A DNA stretch of 64,000 bases, taken from contig NZ_DAISXK010000003.1 in the NCBI RefSeq assembly GCF_036825875.1, positions 1 through 64,000 on the forward strand, in the 5' to 3' direction. Each line of letters begins with the position of its first letter. Position 1 is the first letter of the stretch. Under the pieces are notes generated by a model. It made no database searches, was not told where the DNA came from, and saw only the letters and a list, made by a program, of their open reading frames with translations. The position numbers and the translations under genes are program-made. Source of the stretch: Paucihalobacter sp036825875. GTDB taxonomy: Bacteria; Bacteroidota; Bacteroidia; Flavobacteriales; Flavobacteriaceae. Of the stretch, positions 25,814 to 34,414 are shown piece after piece.

Positions 25814-26684
25814 AATTTCAACACATAAATTTATTCTTGGAACCGTTCAAATGGGCTTAAATTATGGTATTAATAATTCAAGCGGAAAGGTGTCCTTAGA
25901 TGATAGTTTTGAAATTTTAGAATACGCTTTCGATAATGGTATTAGAATTTTAGACTCTGCTGAAGCTTATGGTGATGCACATCAAGTTATAGGAGCGTTT
26001 CACAAAAACCATCCTGAAAAAACTTTTGAAATCATCACCAAATTAACACATCATTTTGATGCACAAATCAAAGAAAAGGTTTCAATATATCTCGCCGAAT
26101 TGCAGGTGTCTCAATTACACGCTTTGTTATTTCACAGTTATGATAGTTTCAAGAAAAACATTGGCAATTTTGACGTTTTATTAGAATTAAAAGCACAGAA
26201 TAGAATAAAACATATTGGTGTTTCAGTTTATACTAACACAGAAATTGAAGCTGTAATTTTAAACGATGATATAGAGATTATACAAATTCCATTCAATCTT
26301 TTAGACAATAACGCTCTACGCGGTGAAATACTAAAAAAGGCAAAAGCTAAAGGCAAAACCATTCATACGCGTTCGGCTTTTTTACAAGGCTTATTTTTTA
26401 AAGATTTAAATTCAGAAAATCCCACAGTAAAACAGCTGCATAAAGAATTAATGGAACTTGGCGATATAAAAATTAAAAGTAATTACCCTATGTCTCAGCT
26501 CGCCTTAAATTATTGCGCACAACAAGATTATATAGATAATGTTTTGATTGGCGTAGATTCTAAATCACAACTACAAGAAAATATAACAGCATTAAATCTT
26601 AGCATGTCTCCCGAGATAATGGCAGATATAGATGCTATAAAAGTTAAAAATGTAGACCTTTTAAATCCTTCGTTATGGACATAA
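25806..26684 (+). CDS. Aldo/keto reductase family protein
   Basis: An NADPH-dependent TIM-barrel oxidoreductase fold, 292 residues. The catalytic Asp-Tyr region is DNGIRILDSAEAYGDA, followed by the Lys region EIITKL, the HALLFHSYDSF substrate block, and the phosphate-binding end NVLIGVDSKSQLQENI. Such enzymes sit next to SpsF-type cytidylyltransferases in many nonulosonate loci. The substrate is unknown; it may reduce a keto sugar or a C7-C9 side chain precursor. It overlaps the preceding GNAT by 8 nt and the next gene by 10 nt. Confidence 0.82.
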   Translation: MPKISTHKFILGTVQMGLNYGINNSSGKVSLDDSFEILEYAFDNGIRILDSAEAYGDAHQVIGAFHKNHPEKTFEIITKLTHHFDAQIKEKVSIYLAELQVSQLHALLFHSYDSFKKNIGNFDVLLELKAQNRIKHIGVSVYTNTEIEAVILNDDIEIIQIPFNLLDNNALRGEILKKAKAKGKTIHTRSAFLQGLFFKDLNSENPTVKQLHKELMELGDIKIKSNYPMSQLALNYCAQQDYIDNVLIGVDSKSQLQENITALNLSMSPEIMADIDAIKVKNVDLLNPSLWT

Positions 26685-27433
26685 AAACTGTATTAATAAC
26701 ACAAGCCAGATCTGGCAGTACGCGATTACCTGGCAAGGTTTTAAAAGAGGTCAACGGTCAATCTTTACTCGAAATTCACTTAGAGCGCTTAAAAAAATGC
26801 ACTAAAGTCTCTAAAATAATTGTCGCCACTACTGTTAAAGCAGCCGACGAAATTATATACAATAATGCCATTTTGTGGGGATTTGCGGCTTCAAGAGGAT
26901 CAGAAGATGACGTATTAGACCGATTTTATCAAGCGTCAAAACACGAACATGCCGACTGGATTGTTAGAGTCACGTCAGATTGTCCGCTATTAGACCCGAA
27001 TTTGGTAGATGACATTATTTCTTTTGCACAATCAAACCAATATGATTATGTCTCAAACAGCATCATAGAAGTTTATCCAGACGGACAAGATGTAGAGGTA
27101 TTTAAATTTTCAGCCTTAAAAACAGCTTGGAAACATGCGAAATTAAAGTCAGAACGAGAACACGTAACACCTTACATCAGAAATAACGCTGATGGGAAAG
27201 GCGAAAATAGTTTCACTACTTTCAATTATCCATGCGATGCTAACTATTCGCATATTCGTATGACGGTTGATGAACCAAGAGATTTTGATTTAATTGAACA
27301 TATTATTCTAAAATTGGGAACCAAAAAATCCTGGCTAGAATACACAAACTATATCATAGACAATAATTTAACAAAATTAAATGGAGGAATCATAAGAAAT
27401 GAAGGTTTCTTAAAATCCTTAAAAAAAGATTAA
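26675..27433 (+). CDS. SpsF-type cytidylyltransferase
   Basis: A 252-residue nucleotidyltransferase of the SpsF group (LITQARSGSTRLPGKVLKEV, then IIVATT, TSDCPLLDPNLVDDI). In the Bacillus sps operon SpsF sits with a NeuB-type synthase, so this is the best candidate here for making the CMP-nonulosonate, the step that PseF (a NeuA-type enzyme) does in Campylobacter. No NeuA/PseF-type gene with the IPARGGSKR motif is seen in the window. Coupled by overlap to the aldo/keto reductase and 2 nt before the aminotransferase. Confidence 0.78.
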   Translation: MDIKTVLITQARSGSTRLPGKVLKEVNGQSLLEIHLERLKKCTKVSKIIVATTVKAADEIIYNNAILWGFAASRGSEDDVLDRFYQASKHEHADWIVRVTSDCPLLDPNLVDDIISFAQSNQYDYVSNSIIEVYPDGQDVEVFKFSALKTAWKHAKLKSEREHVTPYIRNNADGKGENSFTTFNYPCDANYSHIRMTVDEPRDFDLIEHIILKLGTKKSWLEYTNYIIDNNLTKLNGGIIRNEGFLKSLKKD

Positions 27434-27435
27434 CA

Positions 27436-28743
27436 ATGGGAAAAGGACAAGATTTATATGTTAAAGCAAAAAGCTTAATTCCGGGAGGAACAATGTTGCT
27501 TTCAAAACGACCAGAAATGTTTTTACCAGACCTCTGGCCATCCTATTTTTCTAAGTCTAAAGGCTGCAAAGTTTGGGATTTAGACGGGAGAGAATTGTTA
27601 GATATGTCCATCATGGGCATAGGCACCAATGCGCTTGGCTATGGTAATGACGAGGTTGATGCCGCAGTAATTGAAACCGTAAAAAAGGGCAATATGAGTA
27701 CTTTAAACTGTCCTGAAGAAGTATATCTAGCAGAAAAACTTATGGAAATTAATCCATGGGCAGACATGGTAAGATTTGCACGCAGTGGTGGCGAAGCCAA
27801 TGCCATTGCCATTAGAATTGCACGTGCAGCTTCTGGCAAAGATAATGTAGCTATTTGTGGTTATCATGGATGGCATGATTGGTACTTGTCTGCTAACCAC
27901 AATGGAGGTGATGATTTAAAAGCACATTTAATTCCAGGCTTAAGTCCTAAAGGTGTGCCAAAAAATTTGAAAAATTCTGTGTTTCCGTTTCATTATAATA
28001 ATTTTAAAGAGCTTCTGGAAATTGTAGAAGAGCACAATATAGGTGTTATCAAAATGGAGGTTATGCGAAATTTTGGACCTGAAGATAATTTTCTGCAAAA
28101 AGTAAGAGATTTAGCCACTCAAAAAAATATTGTTTTAGTTTTTGATGAATGTTCTTCAGGATTTAGAGAAACCTATGGCGGCATGTTCAAAAAATTTGAT
28201 GTCATACCAGATATGGCTATGTTTGGCAAAACCATTGGTAACGGCTATGCTCTAACGGCTGTGGTAGGTAAAAAATCGGTTATGGAAGCAGCGCAGTCTA
28301 CATTTATAAGCAGCACATTTTGGACTGAGCGCATAGGACCAACAGCAGCCCTTGCAACCTTAGATATCATGGAACGTGAAAAATCATGGGAAACCATCAC
28401 GGCTACAGGAGCAAAAATGCAGAAGGGCTGGAAAGATTTGGCTAATGCTCACGGTCTTGATATTACAGTATCTGGAATACCAGCCATGACCACTTATGGG
28501 TTTAACTCTGAGAATGCTGCGATTTATAAAACTTTCATCACTCAAGAAATGCTTAAAAAAGGATTCTTGGGAAGCACTCATTTCTATGCCTGTACAGCAC
28601 ATACAGATGCGCATATAAAATCGTATTTTGATGCTTTAGATGATATTTATAGTACCATCGCCAAATGCGAATCTGGAGAAGTTGATGCCAACAAATTATT
28701 AGATGGCCCTGTGTGCCACAGTGGATTTAAAAGACTGAATTAA
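27436..28743 (+). CDS. Class III aminotransferase (GSA aminomutase-like)
   Basis: A PLP enzyme of 435 residues similar to glutamate-1-semialdehyde aminomutase: IPGGTMLLSKRPEMF at the start, RFARSGGEANAIAIRIAR (cofactor phosphate), VFDECSSGFRE with the PLP-pyridine Asp, and AMFGKTIGNGYALTA with the Schiff-base Lys. Such genes recur beside SpsF in sugar loci, where they are thought to aminate or rearrange a sugar intermediate rather than make heme precursor. The context here supports a role in nonulosonate side-chain or precursor chemistry; the substrate is not known. Confidence 0.82.
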   Translation: MGKGQDLYVKAKSLIPGGTMLLSKRPEMFLPDLWPSYFSKSKGCKVWDLDGRELLDMSIMGIGTNALGYGNDEVDAAVIETVKKGNMSTLNCPEEVYLAEKLMEINPWADMVRFARSGGEANAIAIRIARAASGKDNVAICGYHGWHDWYLSANHNGGDDLKAHLIPGLSPKGVPKNLKNSVFPFHYNNFKELLEIVEEHNIGVIKMEVMRNFGPEDNFLQKVRDLATQKNIVLVFDECSSGFRETYGGMFKKFDVIPDMAMFGKTIGNGYALTAVVGKKSVMEAAQSTFISSTFWTERIGPTAALATLDIMEREKSWETITATGAKMQKGWKDLANAHGLDITVSGIPAMTTYGFNSENAAIYKTFITQEMLKKGFLGSTHFYACTAHTDAHIKSYFDALDDIYSTIAKCESGEVDANKLLDGPVCHSGFKRLN

Positions 28744-28749
28744 AGTACT

Positions 28750-29325
28750 ATGAGCTTTGAATATAAGGTTTTAAAACAACAAATATTTTCTAATGGACAG
28801 CAGTCCCTTATTCCTATAAGAATGAAGGATCGCCACAATATTAGAAAGTGGCGCAATGAACAAATCTTTCATTTAAGGCAAAATAAAATTTTAACTGAAG
28901 CAGAGCAAGACCATTATTTTAATACCGTTGTTAAAGCTCTATTTGCAGAAGTGCAACCTAATCAAATTTTGTTTTCATACCTAGAGAACAACCAATGTAT
29001 TGGTTACGGTGGTTTGGTGCATATAAATTGGATCGACAAAAATGCCGAGATTTCATTTATAATGAATACAGAATTGGAAAAGGACTATTTTTCTAAACAT
29101 TGGATTGTTTTTTTAGAACTAATTGAGCAGGTAGCCTTTCATGAATTAAAACTTCATAAGCTATGCACCTACGCTTTTGATTTAAGACCACATTTATACG
29201 AGATTATCGAAAATGCAGGCTTTGTAAAAGAGGGAATCTTAAAAGAACAATGCTTATTTAATGGTGAATACAAAGATGTAATTATGCACGGAAAGTTGAA
29301 TAAAAGTGATGATAGCGTAATATAA
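28750..29325 (+). CDS. Second GNAT acetyltransferase
   Basis: A 191-residue GNAT with RMKDRHNIRKWRNEQIFHLRQNK at the start (shown in part), the beta-strand block YGGLVHINWIDKNAEISF, and the C-terminal FHELKLHKLCTYAFDLRPHL. The opening RKWRN is common in PseH/LegH-type sugar acetyltransferases, so this may be the true PseH while the GNAT at 25292 modifies another amine, or the reverse. It starts 6 nt after the aminotransferase and ends 3 nt before the SDR gene. Confidence 0.75.
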   Translation: MSFEYKVLKQQIFSNGQQSLIPIRMKDRHNIRKWRNEQIFHLRQNKILTEAEQDHYFNTVVKALFAEVQPNQILFSYLENNQCIGYGGLVHINWIDKNAEISFIMNTELEKDYFSKHWIVFLELIEQVAFHELKLHKLCTYAFDLRPHLYEIIENAGFVKEGILKEQCLFNGEYKDVIMHGKLNKSDDSVI

Positions 29326-29328
29326 ATC

Positions 29329-30003
29329 ATGAAGAAAACAGTTGTAATAACAGGAGCAAATAGAGGTTTAGGTAAGGCCTTCGTTGATGTTTTAATTAAA
29401 GACCAAGACTGTTTTATTGTTTCATTATCAAGAAGTTTAAGTGAGGAGCAAAAGAGCTATTCTTCAAAGCAATTCTATTTTTTAGAATTAGATTTATCAA
29501 AAAACAATGTAGAATCAAGAATCACAGTATTAAAAGATTTGATTGGTGATGAACCCGTTTATTTTATTAATAATGCCAATATTATTGAACCTGTTGTAAC
29601 AATTGAACACTTAGATACAGAAGCCATAGATAAAGCTATATCTGTCAATATTAAATCAACAATGGTCATCACGAACTATTTTTTACGAAACTTTAAAACA
29701 AATCTATTAACTTTTGTAAATATAAGTTCAGGAGCAGCAAATAGAGCAATATGCAATTGGTCGCTCTATTGTTCTTCAAAAGCTTTTATTGAAATGTTTT
29801 TTAAAGTTGCTCAATGCGAATACCCACCGCACAGCTTTTTTAACATAAATCCTGGCGTTATGGATACTGGCATGCAGAAAAGTTTAAGGGATAGTCATTT
29901 TCCTGACGTTGAAAATTTTAAAGATTTACATAAAGAAGGTCAATTAAAAGCACCCATTGATGTTGCAGCCGAGATTTTAAAAACTGTACAATTAGGCACA
30001 TGA
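29329..30003 (+). CDS. Short-chain dehydrogenase/reductase
   Basis: A 224-residue NAD(P)-dependent SDR: VVITGANRGLGKAF (dinucleotide loop), FINNANI (the NNA site), VNISSGAANRA (catalytic Ser) and YCSSK (Tyr-Lys pair). A comparable SDR, PtmA, occurs in Campylobacter legionaminate loci, but I cannot say that this one is orthologous. The substrate is likely a sugar or a small aldehyde from the neighbouring enzymes. Its TGA overlaps the next gene's ATG by 4 nt. Confidence 0.82.
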   Translation: MKKTVVITGANRGLGKAFVDVLIKDQDCFIVSLSRSLSEEQKSYSSKQFYFLELDLSKNNVESRITVLKDLIGDEPVYFINNANIIEPVVTIEHLDTEAIDKAISVNIKSTMVITNYFLRNFKTNLLTFVNISSGAANRAICNWSLYCSSKAFIEMFFKVAQCEYPPHSFFNINPGVMDTGMQKSLRDSHFPDVENFKDLHKEGQLKAPIDVAAEILKTVQLGT

Positions 30004-30698
30004 AAATAGCCATTATTTCAGATATCCACGGAAATTATGATGCTCTTGTTGAGGTCCTAAAAAAGGCCAAATTAGAGGGAGTAGAGCATTTATTAGTGTT
30101 AGGTGATATCGTTGGCTACTATTATGATCCAGATAAAATATTAAAGGCACTTTCAAATTGGAGTTGCGATATTATAAAAGGAAATCATGAGTATATCCTA
30201 GAAACGCTTTTAACAAACCCTTCATTAGATGAGTCTATTAGATTAAAATACGGCAGTGGTCATAGAGAGGCGATACTTAAACTTAATGAGCAACAATTAA
30301 AATTTTTAAAAGATTTACCTGAAAAAAAATCAGTAAAATTTGACGAAACATCATTTTTAATGTCCCATGGGAGTCCATGGTCTAACGATTTTTATATATA
30401 TCCAGATTGCGACAAACATATCATCGAAAAGAGTGATTCCAAAGAACACGATTTTGTGTTAATAGGGCATTCGCATTATGCCTTTGCTATTAAAAATAAA
30501 AATAGCATACTATTAAATCCAGGTTCGGTTGGGCAATCAAGACAAGTTGGTGGTAAAGCATCTTGGTGTATAGTTGATTCTAAGAATAAGTGTTTTCAGA
30601 TGATTTCAACAGATTATAATGTTGCAAGTTTGATTGCTGAAATTGCAAAAAAGGATGGAGACATTGCATATTTGACTAAAGTTTTAATCAGAAATTAA
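30000..30698 (+). CDS. Metallophosphoesterase
   Basis: A calcineurin-like phosphoesterase of 232 residues with the full metal-binding set: SDIHGNYDAL, LVLGDIVGY, IIKGNHEY, MSHGSP and GHSHY. It may hydrolyse a sugar phosphate or the pyrophosphate of a sugar nucleotide, as the related-fold LpxH does. Because no PseG-type UDP-sugar hydrolase is visible in this operon, this enzyme is a possible replacement, which is inference only. Its start overlaps the SDR stop, and the ATP-grasp gene begins 7 nt later, so it is firmly part of the operon. Confidence 0.82.
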   Translation: MKIAIISDIHGNYDALVEVLKKAKLEGVEHLLVLGDIVGYYYDPDKILKALSNWSCDIIKGNHEYILETLLTNPSLDESIRLKYGSGHREAILKLNEQQLKFLKDLPEKKSVKFDETSFLMSHGSPWSNDFYIYPDCDKHIIEKSDSKEHDFVLIGHSHYAFAIKNKNSILLNPGSVGQSRQVGGKASWCIVDSKNKCFQMISTDYNVASLIAEIAKKDGDIAYLTKVLIRN

Positions 30699-30705
30699 TT
30701 AGGAG

Positions 30706-31656
30706 ATGAATAAAAGGCTAAACATACTAGTAACAGGTTGTGGTGGAGATATCGGTCAAAGTCTTGGAAAGATATTGTTAAAATCACCCTACACGAAAAA
30801 CTTGTTCGGGATTGATATATCTGATAAAAATGCAGCAAAATTTATTTTTCCCAATTTTTCTGTTGGTTTGCGAATTGCAAATTGTGAATATCTAAAAAAA
30901 TTAGAAGCATTTACAGATGACAACTCCATTGATATTGTTATACCTATTGCCGAACCTGAACTACGTTTTTTTTCAGAAAACAGTGTTTTAGATAGCATAG
31001 GAAACGCAAAAATGATAACTGCATCATCAAAGGCATTAGAAGTTGGATTTGACAAATATAAAACTGCCCAATTTTTAGAAGCGGAAGGGTTTCCATTTCC
31101 CCGAACGTATTTAGCAAAAGATATAACAACAATTCAATCTTTTCCGGTTATTTTAAAGTCGAGAACAGGCTCAGGAAGCAAGAACATCTATAAAATTGAT
31201 ACCATGGATGAGTTTCAATTTTATACCAGAAACAATATAGAAGATTATGTTGTACAAGAATTCATAACCGATAAAAATGGAGAATTTACCTGTGGTTTGT
31301 TCAGAAGCAGTAAAGGTGAGATACGTTCTCAAATTTTTAAAAGAGAACTTATTAGCGGCTATAGTGGCTACGGTGAAGTTATAGAAAATAAAACTATCAC
31401 ATCACTTTTAGAGAAACTTGCAGTGAGGTTAGATTTAGTGGGAAGTATTAATGTTCAACTAAGAATATCAGAAAATTCGCCTAAAATTTTTGAAATAAAT
31501 CCAAGATTTTCAAGTACAGTACTGTTTAGACACTTATTTGGTTTTGAAGATTTAATATGGTCAATAGAAGATAGATTAGGATTAAAATTGTCTGACAACA
31601 GAAAAGATGTCGTAGGAAAAAAATTCTATAAAGGTTACGAAGAATATATAAAATAG
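30706..31656 (+). CDS. ATP-grasp ligase
   Basis: A 316-residue ATP-grasp enzyme of the PylC/carbamoyl-phosphate-synthase-like type: NILVTGCGGDIGQSLGKILL (N-terminal Rossmann part), FPVILKSRTGSGSKNIYKI (ATP-binding loop), DYVVQEFITDKNGEFTCGL, and NVQLRISENSPKIFEINPRFSS (metal-binding Glu/Asn). These enzymes join a carboxylate to an amine with ATP. In this operon it might attach an amino acid or other acid to an amino sugar. I know of no fixed place for it in the standard pseudaminate pathway. Confidence 0.8.
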   Translation: MNKRLNILVTGCGGDIGQSLGKILLKSPYTKNLFGIDISDKNAAKFIFPNFSVGLRIANCEYLKKLEAFTDDNSIDIVIPIAEPELRFFSENSVLDSIGNAKMITASSKALEVGFDKYKTAQFLEAEGFPFPRTYLAKDITTIQSFPVILKSRTGSGSKNIYKIDTMDEFQFYTRNNIEDYVVQEFITDKNGEFTCGLFRSSKGEIRSQIFKRELISGYSGYGEVIENKTITSLLEKLAVRLDLVGSINVQLRISENSPKIFEINPRFSSTVLFRHLFGFEDLIWSIEDRLGLKLSDNRKDVVGKKFYKGYEEYIK

Positions 31657-31758
31657 GCAGTTTAGATAAACTTATGAACAAGCTGTTTATAAGCCTAATG
31701 AATAAATGGAATATTTTACAGCGAACAAAAAGACTGTTATAATAATTAATGTTAACAC

Positions 31759-32802
31759 ATGAAAATAGAAAACTTTACAATTGATCAAAACTCACCAGTT
31801 TTTATTATTGCTGAATTGTCTGCTAATCATAATGGTAGTATCGATACCGCAACAGAGACAGTAAAAGCAGCAAAACGTGCAGGTGCTGATTGTATTAAGT
31901 TGCAAACATTCACGGCAGATACTATAACTTTAGATTGTGATAAAGAAGATTTTAAAATTAGTCAAGGAACACTTTGGGATGGTCAGTATTTGCACGATTT
32001 ATATAAGTCAACCCATTTGCCATGGGAATGGCATGAGAAGATTATGGAGGTAGCCAAACAAGAAGGTTTAATTTGTTTTTCGTCGCCGTTTGATCCTACT
32101 TCCGTAGAATTTTTAGAAAAATTAAATGTCCCAGCATACAAAATAGCATCATTTGAAATTACGGACATTCCTTTAATCGAGCTAATTGCCTCTAAAGGAA
32201 AGCCTGTAATTATTTCAACAGGTATTGCAGAGCAAGAAGATATAGAGTTGGCCTTAGATGCTTGCAGAAGAATGGGTAATAACGACATTGCATTACTGAA
32301 ATGTACCTCGAGTTATCCTGCGCCAATTGAAGAAGCAAACATGTGCATGATTAAAGATTTCGCAACCCGCTATAATGTAATTAGTGGTTTGTCTGATCAT
32401 ACAATGGGTTATACTGTTCCGGTAGTAGCCACCGTAATGGGAGCGAAAATTATCGAGAAACATTTTATATTAAATCATGATATCGGCGGGGCTGATGCTT
32501 CATTTTCAATGAATGAGTCCGAATTCAAGGAAATGGTAAAAGCAGTTAGAGAAGCTGAAAGCGCGATTGGTCGTGTAGATTATACGTTAACCGAAAAACA
32601 ACGTAAAGGAAGAGATTTTTGCCGTTCTTTATATGTAACAAAGCCCATAAAAGTTGGGGAGATATTCACTAAAAATAACCTGCGTTCTGTAAGACCAGGG
32701 TTTGGTTTGCATCCAAAATTTTACAACGAAGTTTTAGGACAAAAATCAAGTGTTGATATAGAAAAAGGAACACCCTTAAAATGGGATTTAATCACAAGGT
32801 AA
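31759..32802 (+). CDS. pseI: Pseudaminic acid synthase, PseI/NeuB family
   Basis: Condenses a 6-deoxy-diacetamido hexose with phosphoenolpyruvate to give a nine-carbon nonulosonic acid. The 347-residue protein has the NeuB barrel (FIIAELSANHNGSIDTA, GADCIKLQTFTADTITL, CFSSPFDPTSVEFL, YKIASFEITDIPLI, SGLSDHTMGY, EKHFIL) and a C-terminal antifreeze-like SAF domain (RSLYVTKPIKVGEIFT). The wording, especially LQTYT/LQTFTADT and PFDxTSVEFLE, is closer to PseI than to NeuB. About 100 nt separate it from the ATP-grasp gene. Confidence 0.9.
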   Translation: MKIENFTIDQNSPVFIIAELSANHNGSIDTATETVKAAKRAGADCIKLQTFTADTITLDCDKEDFKISQGTLWDGQYLHDLYKSTHLPWEWHEKIMEVAKQEGLICFSSPFDPTSVEFLEKLNVPAYKIASFEITDIPLIELIASKGKPVIISTGIAEQEDIELALDACRRMGNNDIALLKCTSSYPAPIEEANMCMIKDFATRYNVISGLSDHTMGYTVPVVATVMGAKIIEKHFILNHDIGGADASFSMNESEFKEMVKAVREAESAIGRVDYTLTEKQRKGRDFCRSLYVTKPIKVGEIFTKNNLRSVRPGFGLHPKFYNEVLGQKSSVDIEKGTPLKWDLITR

Positions 32803-33114
32803 GTTGATATACCCAAATAATATGGGGATATTATATAAAAGATACACAACTAAATGAAAAATAATTATATCGATAAACTCCTATTAATTATTAGTTTTTA
32901 TCAATTTTAATTTTTGCCGAATCATTAACTAAATATTATGTTGTTAGAATATTCTTGATTAAACGGTTACGTGAAATTAAAAAACCGCTCTAGATTCATT
33001 TTCAGATATTAAATATGTACTCGATAATAATTTTTTGAATTTCTTGAATAATGAATATTACATTTTATTGTCGTGAGAGCCACCAAAGCCGTTTGAATTA
33101 TAAAACATACAAAC
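32803..33114. other. Intergenic gap after pseI
   Basis: About 310 AT-rich bases with no ORF and no clear hairpin. It probably holds a promoter for the glycosyltransferase-flippase block, but no -33/-7 pair was convincing. Confidence 0.35.
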
Positions 33115-34302
33115 ATGAAAAAAGTAGCATTGATTTATAGTGCAAATTTATCCAATCCAACTGGTGCAAGTGCAATCATTAGAAATTTTGCGGATTCAAA
33201 AGCGATTTTCACAAAAAACGGCATTCAGCTTACTATACATGCCCCTGACGTGCAAAGTCAAGACATGAAAATTTCCGTTCAAAAAGAAGAAAAAAAAGGA
33301 TTTTATAGTAAGTCTGCCGAAATGATAAGTAGTTACGGTGTTAATCACGCTATTGGTGCTGTAATAAGACTTTTTGTGCCGTACATCCGCTCTACTACAG
33401 TAAAAGATTACCTGAAAAAAAACACCAATGACGATGTTGTTTTCTTTCACGAACTTTTTACTTGTTATAAATACCTCAAGAAAACGAAAAACAAAGATGC
33501 GAAAGTAGTTCTTGTCTTACACAATGATGGGGATACTTATAAAATGCTTAGAACAGAATATAAAACACTCGAAAAATCCATTTTCTATAAATATTTTGAA
33601 CAAATCGAACAATACACTTTGGAGAATATTGATCTCTTGGGATTCAGTGCTGTTTATCCGTGTAAAAATTTCCTAAGCCTACATCCTGATTACGATGAAA
33701 AAAAGATTTTCTACGTTTATAATGGATTATCATTCGATCCACTGAAAAAAAATATCAGGAATAATAATTCTGGTGTTTACGAAATCTGTTGCGTAGGAAC
33801 AGTTATGGAAAGAAAAGGTCAGCGCTTTATTGTAGAAGCCTTGTATAAAATGGCTCAAAATAATGCTATTCCAAATATTCATTTTTCCATTATTGGAGGA
33901 GGACCACTAAAAAATGAATTGGAAATGCTATCTAAGCAGTACGGTATTTCGAAATATATTACTTTTTGCGGGTCCACTAGTAACGTTAATAAATATCTCG
34001 AAAATAGCGACTTATTTATTTTACCAAGTATAACAGAAGGGTTCCCGATAGCCATTTTAGAAGCTATGAGAGTTGGATTGCCTATAGTATCAACAAATGT
34101 TGCTGGTATTCCTGAAATGATAAAAGATGAACATAATGGAGTGATTATTGAGCCGTCAGTAGAGGGCGTATTAGGTTTTCTAAACAACTTCAATAAATAT
34201 GACTGGAAGCAAATGGGCGAAAATTCATATAAACTTTTTCTTGAAAAATTTACTACCGAAAAAATGATGGGATCTTATGCAACTGTTTTGAAAGCTGTAT
34301 AA
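33115..34302 (+). CDS. Glycosyltransferase family 4
   Basis: A GT-B fold transferase of 395 residues. The C-terminal donor domain has CCVGTVMERKGQRFIVEAL, the beta-strand SIIGGGPLKNELEML, and the E-x7-E signature LPSITEGFPIAILEAMRVG, then PIVSTNVAGIPEMI. It would add one sugar to the lipid-linked repeat unit on the cytoplasmic face. Donor and acceptor cannot be predicted. The gene stands 112 nt before the flippase. Confidence 0.85.
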   Translation: MKKVALIYSANLSNPTGASAIIRNFADSKAIFTKNGIQLTIHAPDVQSQDMKISVQKEEKKGFYSKSAEMISSYGVNHAIGAVIRLFVPYIRSTTVKDYLKKNTNDDVVFFHELFTCYKYLKKTKNKDAKVVLVLHNDGDTYKMLRTEYKTLEKSIFYKYFEQIEQYTLENIDLLGFSAVYPCKNFLSLHPDYDEKKIFYVYNGLSFDPLKKNIRNNNSGVYEICCVGTVMERKGQRFIVEALYKMAQNNAIPNIHFSIIGGGPLKNELEMLSKQYGISKYITFCGSTSNVNKYLENSDLFILPSITEGFPIAILEAMRVGLPIVSTNVAGIPEMIKDEHNGVIIEPSVEGVLGFLNNFNKYDWKQMGENSYKLFLEKFTTEKMMGSYATVLKAV

Positions 34303-34414
34303 GATTCCAAATCTTTTTTCTATTTTAAAACCCAACGAAAATGCTAAATATTTATCCGTTAATTAAAGATTTTTTTAAAAAAATCATATAAAGTTTCGAA
34401 TGAGGCTATAATTT

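Noticed and set aside
31677..31745. 22-codon ORF before pseI
   Set aside because: No promoter, terminator or recognisable composition; it is probably chance in AT-rich sequence.
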